Below are positions 16,435-23,892 of a stretch of DNA of 47,727 nucleotides, piece after piece. A program made the position numbers and the translations under genes. The stretch covers positions 1 to 47,727 of the forward strand of contig CAMDOF010000041.1 of assembly GCA_945903465.1 (NCBI GenBank), in the 5' to 3' direction. The number at the start of each line of letters is the position of its first letter. Positions within the stretch are counted from its first letter, which is position 1. This stretch comes from Opitutus sp. GAS368. GTDB lineage: Bacteria > Verrucomicrobiota > Verrucomicrobiia > Opitutales > Opitutaceae. Under the pieces are notes generated by a model, which saw nothing but the letters and a program-made list of their open reading frames with translations, had not been told where the DNA came from and searched no databases.

Positions 16435-17897
16435 GGAGCGGGTGCTGAGGGCGGGGGGGCGCCCATGGGTGAAGCGTTGGCGAGGCCGAGCACTGTCCAG
16501 AAGAGCGTTGCGCCCATCGGACCCTCGAGGACGACCCCAAAGCAGGCACTGGTGAGCACGGTCCAGCCGGTCAACCAAAGAGGCAGGTGAGCGGACGGCG
16601 TGATGGCGCTTGGAGGCGTGCGGCCGGCACGCCACGTTTTGACGGCGAAGATGGCGATGATGGCGAGGATGAGGGCTTCGCCGAGTAAGCCCATTCGCCC
16701 GAAGACGGTCAGCAGGAAATTATGGGGACTCCGGGCGGTGAAGTCGTTATTGTTGTCAGCGTAATAAGTGCGGAGGAACTCAGCGGCGAGATCACGCCCG
16801 AAGCCGAGCCCCAGCCAGGGACCGTCGTGCCAGGTTTCTGAGATGAGGGAACTCCACCAAACGAGCCGGAACTGATTGTTATCGGGCTTATCGCTGAGAT
16901 CGGCGACTTGGTAGACACGGGTGCCGTCAAGGTCGACGATCGAGGTGGCGCTTTCGTACAATCGGTAGAGTGGTAACGTGGTAAGAGGGCGGGGCTCGGT
17001 GACGGCCTGAATCAGCAGGGCAAGAAGACCGATGGTGACGAGCAGCGCGATGGGGCGGAGGACGCGCCATTGCCGGAGAATGAGCAACCAGAGCAGACCC
17101 ACGCCGAGGGCGATGACGGCGGCGCGGCTATTACAAATGACGGTGCCGAAGAGGGCGGAGCTGGTGAGAAGGAGCCAGCCGAGATGGCGAAGGCGGGAGT
17201 AGAGCTGAGCGAACCACAGGACGGCGGCCGCCATAAAGCCGCCGGCGACATCGCTTTTCACAAAAATTAGCGGCACGTTGCCGAGGGTGAGATTAGACGT
17301 GACCCACTCCTGCTGCAGATCGAAGAGGTAAAATATCGGCCCGCAAAGAGCGAGCCCCACGGTGAGGGCACCCACCAGCCACCGCCGCGCGGCGGGTTGC
17401 TCCGCCCAGGCCTGCGCGAGGAAAAAAAACAGCGCGTAGTAAATCATCGCGAAGTCGCGCAGAGCGCTGATGTGATACTGCCGAAAGTCGAACGGCAGCC
17501 GGGTCGCGCCGACCGCGATCCAAAGTAGCACCAAGGCGTTAAGCGCATCGCGGCGCAGGGGCAGCGTTTGCGTCCGGGCTGCGCGCCACAACGTGAGGGC
17601 CAAGGCTAAACCGAGGACGGCCTCGCCCGGTAAAAGTGGGATGCCGGGAACATTCAACTGCGCGAAGCCGCGGTTGCCCACGAGGTAACCGACGAGCAGG
17701 ATTCCGCCGAGGAAAGGGTCGGCGGCCACTCCGGCCCACCGCGCGAAGAGTCCCAGCACCAACGGAATCGCGACGACCGTCGGCAGCGTGAGGTTCCCTT
17801 GGGCGATATCCCAGCCGATCACGAGTGCGCCGATTATTCCGACGGCGACAATCGCGATTCCTCGAGTGGCAATGGCTGGCACGTCGTTAAGGGTCAC
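16416..17897 (-). CDS. O-antigen ligase/polymerase family membrane protein (Wzy/WaaL-like)
   Basis: A polytopic inner-membrane protein of about 493 residues, with roughly a dozen hydrophobic helices (e.g. IAIVAVGIIGALVIGW, IYYALFFFLAQAWA, LLVTIGLLALLIQAV). A large periplasmic loop near residues 300-390 (YRLYESATSIVDLDGTR … LGLGFGRDLAAEFLRTYY … SPHNFLLTVFGRMGL) carries the SPHN motif of O-antigen ligases. Such proteins join or polymerise lipid-linked glycans at the periplasmic face. The start is taken at GTG 17897, 54 nt after the flippase stop. A longer frame exists upstream but would overlap the flippase gene by about 270 nt in a basic, family-unlike sequence. Third gene of GT9-flippase-ligase on the minus strand. 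Confidence 0.85.
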   Translation of the reverse strand: MTLNDVPAIATRGIAIVAVGIIGALVIGWDIAQGNLTLPTVVAIPLVLGLFARWAGVAADPFLGGILLVGYLVGNRGFAQLNVPGIPLLPGEAVLGLALALTLWRAARTQTLPLRRDALNALVLLWIAVGATRLPFDFRQYHISALRDFAMIYYALFFFLAQAWAEQPAARRWLVGALTVGLALCGPIFYLFDLQQEWVTSNLTLGNVPLIFVKSDVAGGFMAAAVLWFAQLYSRLRHLGWLLLTSSALFGTVICNSRAAVIALGVGLLWLLILRQWRVLRPIALLVTIGLLALLIQAVTEPRPLTTLPLYRLYESATSIVDLDGTRVYQVADLSDKPDNNQFRLVWWSSLISETWHDGPWLGLGFGRDLAAEFLRTYYADNNNDFTARSPHNFLLTVFGRMGLLGEALILAIIAIFAVKTWRAGRTPPSAITPSAHLPLWLTGWTVLTSACFGVVLEGPMGATLFWTVLGLANASPMGAPPPSAPAPLDPKL

Positions 17898-17950
17898 GAA
17901 TGGGCGTTTTCGGCAATCTCTTAGCAGGCAACGGGGACGCGCGGCGGCGG

Positions 17951-19216
17951 TTACGGATGCTTTTGCTCGCTCACGCGCACCCAACGCCCCACGAGCCAAG
18001 CCTCGAGGGCGGCGGTGGGCCACGGTAGCAACGTTAGTCCGAGACGAAACCATTCCCCGTGCCCGGTGAATGCGAGGGCTGCCATCGCCGTGAGGCGAAA
18101 GCCCGCGGAGAGTGCAGAAAGGCGGAAGCACGTGGTCTCGCGATTGAGCGCAATGAGCAGATTGCCATAAAACGAATGCGAGACGCTGGCGAGAATCCCG
18201 CCGCCGGCGGCGAGGAGCCACTGCAGCGACGAAGTGTAGCGAGGATCAATGATCAGGCCGACCAGCTGAGGCCCACTGAATGCAAGTAACCCCAGCGCGA
18301 TCTGCCCGATCACGAGCGCGTGTAGGACGGTACGGTTGGTCGTTGCGAGCAACTGCGCGGTGTGGGCGCCTGTGCGGGCCGCGGCCAGCAAAGGTGGAAA
18401 TGTGTAGCTTAAACCGATCAAACAGACAGCGGCCGGGATGACGCCGGCGAGGTTGAGGGCCAGCATGAAATAACCGGTGTCATCTGGGGAGAGAATGAGT
18501 GGGGCGAGCAGGCGTGGCGCGGTGAGGCCGAGCCAGCCGCACAAGCCAGCGCCGATGAACGCGGTGATCATCGGAGTCGGTGCATCGGCGGGCAAGGCCG
18601 CAACGGCGCCTTGGCGTTGCCAAGCCGCGCGCACGCCATAGCAACCCACGGCGGCCCAGATCACGGTATGTAAAAAAAAGCCGCCGCTGAGCATCGCGAC
18701 GGTTAGGCCGCAACTGGCGGCGAGTGCCAGGGGGAGGAATGAGCGCGTCGCGGCGCCCACGGCAAATATCAGGAAGTGTGCCCAGTACCGCTCCTCGGCT
18801 TGGACGGCTGCGTGGGCGAGGTGGGCCAGGATGACGGCAAAGTTGACCGCGATCAGCCAAGGCCACCACGCGAAGCTAAACTCGCCGGGCGTGGTTATTT
18901 TTAAAAGGGCGAAAAAAAGCGTAAGCCCAGCCGCCAGCAGAAGATTTGCCGGCACCGCGGCGCGAGCGAGTCGACGAAGGTAGCTGCGCACAGGTAGGTC
19001 CGGCGTCCAAGCCCGTTGCAGATGTTTAATGACACCCTGATGGGTAACGGTGGTGCCGAACAGCTGGGTGCTAATCAGCAGTCCGAAAAACCCCAGCACG
19101 TCCGGGGGCAGAAGTGCTGATGACCAGCGGACGCTGACCAAGCCACAGGCCAAGCCGAAAGCTTGGACGGCGATGAGCGGCACGAGGTGGGCCCAGCGGT
19201 GGGCGGAGGATGACAT
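17951..19216 (-). CDS. Polysaccharide flippase (Wzx/MATE-like)
   Basis: A 421-residue membrane protein with about 12 hydrophobic helices and little else. It opens with HLVPLIAVQAFGLACGLVSV and continues through paired helices such as LAGVIPAAVCLIGLSYTFPP and IALGLLAFSGPQLVGLIID, the pattern of oligosaccharide flippases that translocate undecaprenyl-linked glycans across the inner membrane. Sequence identity in this family is low, so the call rests on topology and context: a GT9 gene upstream and an O-antigen ligase downstream on the same strand. The 5' leader just before the ATG is occupied by a 20-bp tandem repeat and shows no purine-rich ribosome binding site. Confidence 0.8.
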   Translation of the reverse strand: MSSSAHRWAHLVPLIAVQAFGLACGLVSVRWSSALLPPDVLGFFGLLISTQLFGTTVTHQGVIKHLQRAWTPDLPVRSYLRRLARAAVPANLLLAAGLTLFFALLKITTPGEFSFAWWPWLIAVNFAVILAHLAHAAVQAEERYWAHFLIFAVGAATRSFLPLALAASCGLTVAMLSGGFFLHTVIWAAVGCYGVRAAWQRQGAVAALPADAPTPMITAFIGAGLCGWLGLTAPRLLAPLILSPDDTGYFMLALNLAGVIPAAVCLIGLSYTFPPLLAAARTGAHTAQLLATTNRTVLHALVIGQIALGLLAFSGPQLVGLIIDPRYTSSLQWLLAAGGGILASVSHSFYGNLLIALNRETTCFRLSALSAGFRLTAMAALAFTGHGEWFRLGLTLLPWPTAALEAWLVGRWVRVSEQKHP

Positions 19217-19217
19217 T

Positions 19218-19289
19218 GGGAAGACGCGCGCGGTGGCGGGAAGACGCGTGCGGTGGCGGGAAGACGCGCGCGGTGGCGGGAAGACGCGT
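19218..19289. repeat. Tandem repeat, 20-bp unit, about 3.6 copies
   Basis: GGGAAGACGCGCGCGGTGGC repeated at 19218-19237, 19238-19257 and 19258-19277, then a 12-nt partial copy. The second copy has one C-to-T change. It abuts the start codon of the flippase (19216) and therefore occupies the position of its ribosome binding region. Confidence 0.88.
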
Positions 19290-19346
19290 GAGAGCAGGAA
19301 GGAAGCTGAGCGGCGGGTGGTTGGTAAACTGTGCGGTCGGCGCGCG

Positions 19347-20288
19347 TCAGGTGCGAGCGGCGCGCGTGGCCAATTGCTGGAGCGCCGCGGTGAGCACGTC
19401 TTCGACGCTGATCTGACGCAGGCATTCGCGAGAGATCGGGCAAGCTGCGCGTAGCCAGCAAGGGGAGCACGCTACACCTCGATAGAGTGCGGTGTGAAGA
19501 GGGTAAGCGGTGTTCACTGGTAATTCATAACCGCCGAGGACGGAGACGGTCGGCACGCGGTAGGCCGCCGCGATGTGGACGGAGCCGGTCAGGGCTGAAA
19601 TCAATAAATCAGCCTGGGCAATCAGCGCGCAGAATTGCCGCACGGTGGTGCGGCCGCGCCCATCGATTTGCCCGTTGTGGCTCGGCTGGGCCGGCGCGTC
19701 GGCTCCGAGCTCGATGACCGTGCCGTGCGCGGTGAGACGGGAGATTAAGGAATCCCAGCGATCGTCGGGCCAAGTTTTGTTCGGTGTGAATGGCCCGGCA
19801 GCGCGGCAGACGACGATGCGGGGCCGATCGGACGGAATGAGCGCGGCCCAAGCGCCGAGTTCGGCGGAAAAATCGGGCAAGGGAATTTCGTGGGAGATTT
19901 GGCGCAAACCGACGCAGCCGGCGAGGTAATCGATGATGTGGAGACGGAGGGGGATGAATACCTCGTAGCGCAAGGCAATGAGGTTGCGCAGGCCGGCTTG
20001 GGCCGCTTGGGCCGGCGACATTACGCGGTCGAGCAGGGGGTGGCCCTCGAGCAATTCGTGGTAGTGCGTGACAAACGTAATGAACGCGGTGGGATTGCGC
20101 TCGCGGATGGCGCGGACGACGGCGAGAGACATGACGACGTCGCCGAGTTCGCCGGGGCGCGCCAAGTTGATTTCCTTTTGCCGGTAGGGCGGTGAAAACG
20201 GATTGGGCCAGCGCAGACGTTGCACGTTGAACGGCGAGCGGGTGAAAGGGCCCGCTAGCCGCCGTCTCAACTGATGAGCGATGATCAT
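19347..20288 (-). CDS. Glycosyltransferase family 9 (heptosyltransferase-like)
   Basis: A 313-residue GT9 enzyme of the ADP-heptose:LPS heptosyltransferase group. The N-terminal Rossmann domain opens with INLARPGELGDVVMSLAVVRAI, which carries the GDVV-type loop of GT9. The C-terminal domain has PFTPNKTWPDDRWDSLISRL (equivalent to the P-KRWP-ERW motif of the family) and ISALTGSVHIAAAYRVPTV, a variant of the donor-binding D-G-HLAAALG-P motif with Thr and Ser in place of the usual Asp. Cysteines near the C-terminus (CSPCWLRAACPISRECL) match the CSPC-CM-I cluster. Cytosolic. First gene of the minus-strand glycan operon, divergent from the methyltransferase across about 135 nt. Confidence 0.88.
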   Translation of the reverse strand: MIIAHQLRRRLAGPFTRSPFNVQRLRWPNPFSPPYRQKEINLARPGELGDVVMSLAVVRAIRERNPTAFITFVTHYHELLEGHPLLDRVMSPAQAAQAGLRNLIALRYEVFIPLRLHIIDYLAGCVGLRQISHEIPLPDFSAELGAWAALIPSDRPRIVVCRAAGPFTPNKTWPDDRWDSLISRLTAHGTVIELGADAPAQPSHNGQIDGRGRTTVRQFCALIAQADLLISALTGSVHIAAAYRVPTVSVLGGYELPVNTAYPLHTALYRGVACSPCWLRAACPISRECLRQISVEDVLTAALQQLATRAART

Positions 20289-20423
20289 AACTTAGACTGA
20301 ACGTCCGTGCGGTCATCCCTGCAAAGCAAGCTGGTAAATTGGCACCGTTGCACGGAAAGGGTTGAGCTAGCGACGAAGGGCTGTAAAGGCGTGGGGCATG
20401 GAGCGACGATCGGCCTCTCTGCA

Positions 20424-21146
20424 ATGAGCCAGCCCTCAGAATTTTTTCCGGAATATTCCCTGCCTTGGGAGATGTCGGTCGCGGAGCAATTTGCTTTGAT
20501 TGGCCTGCTGGAGCGACTCCGGCCCGAAGTTGCGCTTGAAATCGGCACGCACTTTGGCGGGAGCCTGCAAGTGCTCGCAGCTTTGAGCGGGTGCGTCCAC
20601 TCGATCGACGCCGATCCCGGGGTGGGCGCGCAGCTCGCTCCGCGATTTCCGCGAGGACGTTTTCATACGGGCGCATCGCGCGAAAAAATTCCTGAGGTCT
20701 TGGCGGAGATCGAGCGGGGATCCGGTCGTTTGGGCTTCGTCTTGGTGGATGGTGATCACTCGGCCGTAGGGGTCGCGGCGGACATCGAGGCTCTGTTGCG
20801 GATGCGCCCCCGCGTCCCCGTTTATGTTTTGATGCACGACAGCTTTAACCCTGACTGCCGCGCGGGCCTGCGGCGGGCGGCTTGGGCTGATTGTCCTTAT
20901 GTCCATGCGGTGGAACTTGATTTTGTGACGGGTGGGTTTCATGAGAGGCCTCAGGGTGGCGCTTTTGCTCGCAGTATGTGGGGAGGGTTTGCGCTCGCAG
21001 CGCTGCGCCCTGAGCCGCGCCTGTCGCCGCTGGTGGTGACGGCGGCGGCGGAGGAAATGCACCGGAGGATGTTTCGGCATTCGGCGCATCGCCTTTGGCA
21101 CAAAGTGGGGCGACGCTTGGGGCGAATGACCGATTCCTTCCGGTGA
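20424..21146 (+). CDS. Class I SAM-dependent methyltransferase (Methyltransf_24-like)
   Basis: About 240 residues from the ATG at 20424 (MSQPSEFFPEY); a longer frame exists but adds nothing family-like. EVALEIGTHFGGSLQVLAAL is the glycine-rich motif I of class I methyltransferases, followed by VHSIDADPG (acidic ribose-binding end of strand 2) and LGFVLVDGDHSAVGVAADIE (motif with DGDHS, characteristic of the Methyltransf_24/CmcI-like group, where the acidic and His residues bind a metal). Probably modifies a sugar residue during glycan assembly, judged by the flanking glycosyltransferases. The last bases overlap the start of the next gene (GTGA). Confidence 0.82.
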   Translation: MSQPSEFFPEYSLPWEMSVAEQFALIGLLERLRPEVALEIGTHFGGSLQVLAALSGCVHSIDADPGVGAQLAPRFPRGRFHTGASREKIPEVLAEIERGSGRLGFVLVDGDHSAVGVAADIEALLRMRPRVPVYVLMHDSFNPDCRAGLRRAAWADCPYVHAVELDFVTGGFHERPQGGAFARSMWGGFALAALRPEPRLSPLVVTAAAEEMHRRMFRHSAHRLWHKVGRRLGRMTDSFR

Positions 21147-22030
21147 ACGCGCCCGAGGTCAGCATTATACTGCCGACCCAAGGGGTGCGGTCGTCCTTGG
21201 CGGCCGCTCTGCGGAGCGCGTTGGCGCAGGCGGGGGTTTCGCTGGAGGTCGTGGTGGTAGACGACGCGCCGCCAGGTTCAGAGTGGCGAGGTGGGCATTT
21301 GCTCACGACGCTTTTGGCCGACCCCCGAGTGCGGGTGGTGCCATTTCAGCAGGCGCGGGGATGTGCGGCGGCTAAGAACGCCGGGTTGCGGGCGGCGCGG
21401 GGTGCGTGGGTGTGTTATTTGGACGATGACAACGAATACGAGCCCGGAAAAGTGCGGGCCCAGCGAGAGCTCGCGGTGACCACCGGCAGCCCGGTGGTGC
21501 TCTGTGGAATGCAGATCCGGGTGGCGGGGCGGCGACGTTATCGGCAGATTGGCGTGGCGGCATTTGCGGGTGATGCGCTGCTCTTGGACGCACTGGCCGA
21601 TACGAACACGCTTTTTCATCAGCGTGAGACGGGCGTCTGGTGGGATGAAACGCTCGGAACGGTTGACGACGCGTGTTTTTTTCAAGCGTTGACCACGCGC
21701 GCCGATTTAAGCTCGGTGCCGAACGTGCCGGCACCGCTCGTCATTTATCACGCGCATCCGGGGGCACGGGCCAACCGTGACTTTGAGCGATTTTACCGTG
21801 GACAGCGTTGTCTCTGGGCGCGCTGGTCGCAGCGCTACAGCGCGCCGGCGCGAAGGATTCTCTTACGACGTTCTTTGGTGGCGTTCACAAAGTATCGCGC
21901 GGGGCACTGGTGTGAGTGGGCGACGCGTGGCGTGGCCTTGGTCCGTGCGGGGGGCTGGCGGGAATGGCGATTGGTGGCGAATGCCGCGGGGGTAAAACTA
22001 CCGCTCATCAGGCGTTGGCTGGTGACGTGA
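21143..22030 (+). CDS. Glycosyltransferase family 2
   Basis: About 295 residues starting at a GTG that overlaps the previous stop (GTGA), a strong sign of translational coupling. VSIILPTQGVRSSLAAALRS is the usual GT-A opening, VVVDDAPPGS holds the nucleotide-binding acid, AKNAGLRAARGAWVCYLDDD has the DXD-type metal site at its end, and GTVDDACFFQAL matches the ED-type acceptor region with the catalytic-base acid. The C-terminal part is basic and may contact the membrane. It makes a glycosidic bond from a nucleotide sugar; donor and acceptor are unknown. Its end overlaps the convergent methyltransferase pseudogene by 33 nt. Confidence 0.9.
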   Translation: MNAPEVSIILPTQGVRSSLAAALRSALAQAGVSLEVVVVDDAPPGSEWRGGHLLTTLLADPRVRVVPFQQARGCAAAKNAGLRAARGAWVCYLDDDNEYEPGKVRAQRELAVTTGSPVVLCGMQIRVAGRRRYRQIGVAAFAGDALLLDALADTNTLFHQRETGVWWDETLGTVDDACFFQALTTRADLSSVPNVPAPLVIYHAHPGARANRDFERFYRGQRCLWARWSQRYSAPARRILLRRSLVAFTKYRAGHWCEWATRGVALVRAGGWREWRLVANAAGVKLPLIRRWLVT

Positions 22031-22801
22031 GGCGGGCGACGTAAAAGAACGTGCAGGCTGGTGGGCGGGAAACCGAAGCAGGGGTCGCCGGGTATCGGGC
22101 GGCTTCTGCGCGCGAGGAAAACGGCGGGCCGCGCACCTGGTTTTTCGGAGCACGCCTTGGATTTGGGCGAGCACGTCAGGGCGGGTGGTTTGGTCGATGG
22201 GCACGAGGCAGGCGAGGGGGCGATTGCGGTACGGGTTTGCCCGCCAGCCCCGCTTGCCCAAACGATGGCGGAGGCGGCGAACAAAGGACGCGCGACCCGG
22301 TGGTACGCGGATACCACCGTGGCTCTGCCGGCGGCGATCGTACCCATCGTCGTGCCACGTGAGCGGGATGATTTCGGCGTTGGGCAGGTCTCTGGCGAGA
22401 TCGCGGACGTTGAGGGAAACCGGCGACCAACTGCGCGCCTTGCCCATGGTGAACGTGCAGGTGTCCGCTGGGTTGAATTGACTCGGGAAGACGCCCTGCT
22501 CGTGCAAATCCTCATCTGGGACGATCAGGATGAGGTGCCCGCCGGGTTTCACCCATTGCCATCAGTCGAGTAATGTTTTCCGCGGGTCGCGCATGTGCTC
22601 GAGGCAGTGCGCCGAGCAGACTAAGTCGAAACGCGCCTGTACGTGGCGCGTGATCAGGTTGGCGTCGCCGTCGGCGAGGTCGAAGCGCCGAGCTTGGGGC
22701 GTGACCGGATCGGAGCCACGGCCAATGTCAATGTCTTCGCCTTGCAGAATGGCGAACTCGAGCGGCCCGCATATTTTGCTGGTTTTCGAGGTTTCGTTCA
22801 T
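21998..22801 (-). pseudogene. SAM methyltransferase interrupted by in-frame TGA
   Basis: Two segments in the same reading frame make one methyltransferase of about 267 residues. The first (22801 to 22565) starts MNETSKTSKICGPLEFAILQ and ends SAHCLEHMRDPRKTLLD; the second resumes immediately as WQWVKPGGHLILIVPDEDLH. They are separated by a single TGA at 22562-22564. Homologues commonly carry a Trp pair at this place (D-W-W-x-x-x-KPGGHL), so the change is Trp TGG to TGA. Several other genes here end in TGA, so the codon is a stop and the protein would be truncated before its substrate half. A sequencing error cannot be excluded. It sits 98 nt downstream of a GT9 gene. Confidence 0.8.
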
Positions 22802-22899
22802 CGCGACTGCCGGACCAGGGCGGGTAGGTGCGAACCGACCGGCGCTGGGTGAGGGCGGCGAGGGCTTGCGGCTGCGCTCGTGCGTGGTGCGGGCGACAT

Positions 22900-23862
22900 T
22901 CATGGAGGTGGGGGCCGAATCCTTTCGGCGGGTTTGATGGCAAGCCAAGTCGCGACCCGCGACCAAACCGCTTCCACCGAAAGCGCGAGAATGCATGTCG
23001 GCTCCGCGAACCGGCAGCGATCGGAACAGGGTTTATAGGGGCAAGGCGCGCCCTCCAACCAAGCGGCGCCGCGATGCTCGGGTGCGAACAACTCGGGTAA
23101 TTGGGGTCCGAAAATTGTGAACGTGGGTACCCCCAGCACGGCGGCGAGATGGCCGGGGCCCGAATCGTTACCGATGAAACGGTCGGCCGTCGCGAGCGTA
23201 TCAAGCAAGCGATCGAGGTCGGTCAGCGTATCGTCGAGCGAAATGACTTCCCAGCCGCTGGCGCGGAGGCGTTCGGCGAGCTCGGCGAAGCGGCCGGCGG
23301 GCCAGCGCCGGACCGGTTGCGCCGCGCCGGTGTGTAAAATGATTCGACGGCCTGATCGGGCTCTGGTGGGTATTGGTCGCAGTGGCCAACCTAGGGCCGC
23401 AGCGAGGGCCCGCCAGTGTTCCGCGCGGTGGGGCTTTTGCGGCACGGCGACGCTTTCCGTGAGTAGGCCGATCATGCCTCGCCTGGGAAAGCCCAAGCGG
23501 CGCGGCGTACCGGTCAGTCGCAGAAGCAGGTGGTCGCGGGGATCGGGCCGCGCGCTGACGCCGCAGTCAAAACGGTAGTCGCGCAAAGCCCGGAGGGTCC
23601 GCGCGAAGCTCCGCCACGGCCAAGTATGGAGCCGATATTTTCCGTGAAAGGCAGACCACGGCGCGGTCAGCGGCACGTGCTCGACCGTTGGGGCGAAGCG
23701 GGCCAGCACAGGTGCCGCTTGGGGCTTAGCCAGCAGGGTAACGTGCGTGTGAAGGGCGGCCTCTCTCAGAAAAGGGATCGCCAAGGCGAGATCGCCGAGG
23801 CCCCAGAGCTCGAGGACAAGCAGACGAGAGGGGCGCGTGGAGTCGGGCGAAGGTTTTGCCAA
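22900..23862 (-). CDS. Glycosyltransferase family 9 (heptosyltransferase-like)
   Basis: A 320-residue GT9 enzyme, second in the window. LLVLELWGLGDLALAIPFLR is the N-terminal loop with the GDL motif; RRIILHTGAAQPVRRWPAGR carries the conserved P-RRWP donor-domain motif; FIGNDSGPGHLAAVLGVPTF is the strongly conserved donor-binding element with the acidic residue intact, unlike the first GT9 here. FGPQLPELFAP and the C-terminal cysteines (CPYKPCSDRCRFAEPTC) also fit. Likely transfers heptose or another sugar to a lipid-linked or LPS-like acceptor in the cytosol. It is transcribed divergently from the exosortase gene with only about 30 nt between starts, and precedes the broken methyltransferase. 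Confidence 0.9.
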   Translation of the reverse strand: MAKPSPDSTRPSRLLVLELWGLGDLALAIPFLREAALHTHVTLLAKPQAAPVLARFAPTVEHVPLTAPWSAFHGKYRLHTWPWRSFARTLRALRDYRFDCGVSARPDPRDHLLLRLTGTPRRLGFPRRGMIGLLTESVAVPQKPHRAEHWRALAAALGWPLRPIPTRARSGRRIILHTGAAQPVRRWPAGRFAELAERLRASGWEVISLDDTLTDLDRLLDTLATADRFIGNDSGPGHLAAVLGVPTFTIFGPQLPELFAPEHRGAAWLEGAPCPYKPCSDRCRFAEPTCILALSVEAVWSRVATWLAIKPAERIRPPPP

Positions 23863-23892
23863 GCGTGGCGAGTTAGGCTCTCTTTCCCATCA

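Noticed and set aside
17898..18221. N-terminal extension of the O-antigen ligase frame
   Set aside because: It would overlap the flippase gene by about 270 nt with basic, non-membrane sequence; the GTG at 17897 gives a normal family N-terminus.
19609..20676. Open frame of 355 codons on the minus strand across the GT9 and methyltransferase genes
   Set aside because: Arg/Pro-rich shadow overlapping two well-supported genes in other frames.
22562..22564. TGA recoding (selenocysteine or TGA read as Trp)
   Set aside because: TGA ends several intact genes here, the replaced residue is Trp not Cys, and no selenocysteine-type hairpin was recognised; a nonsense mutation or read error is simpler.
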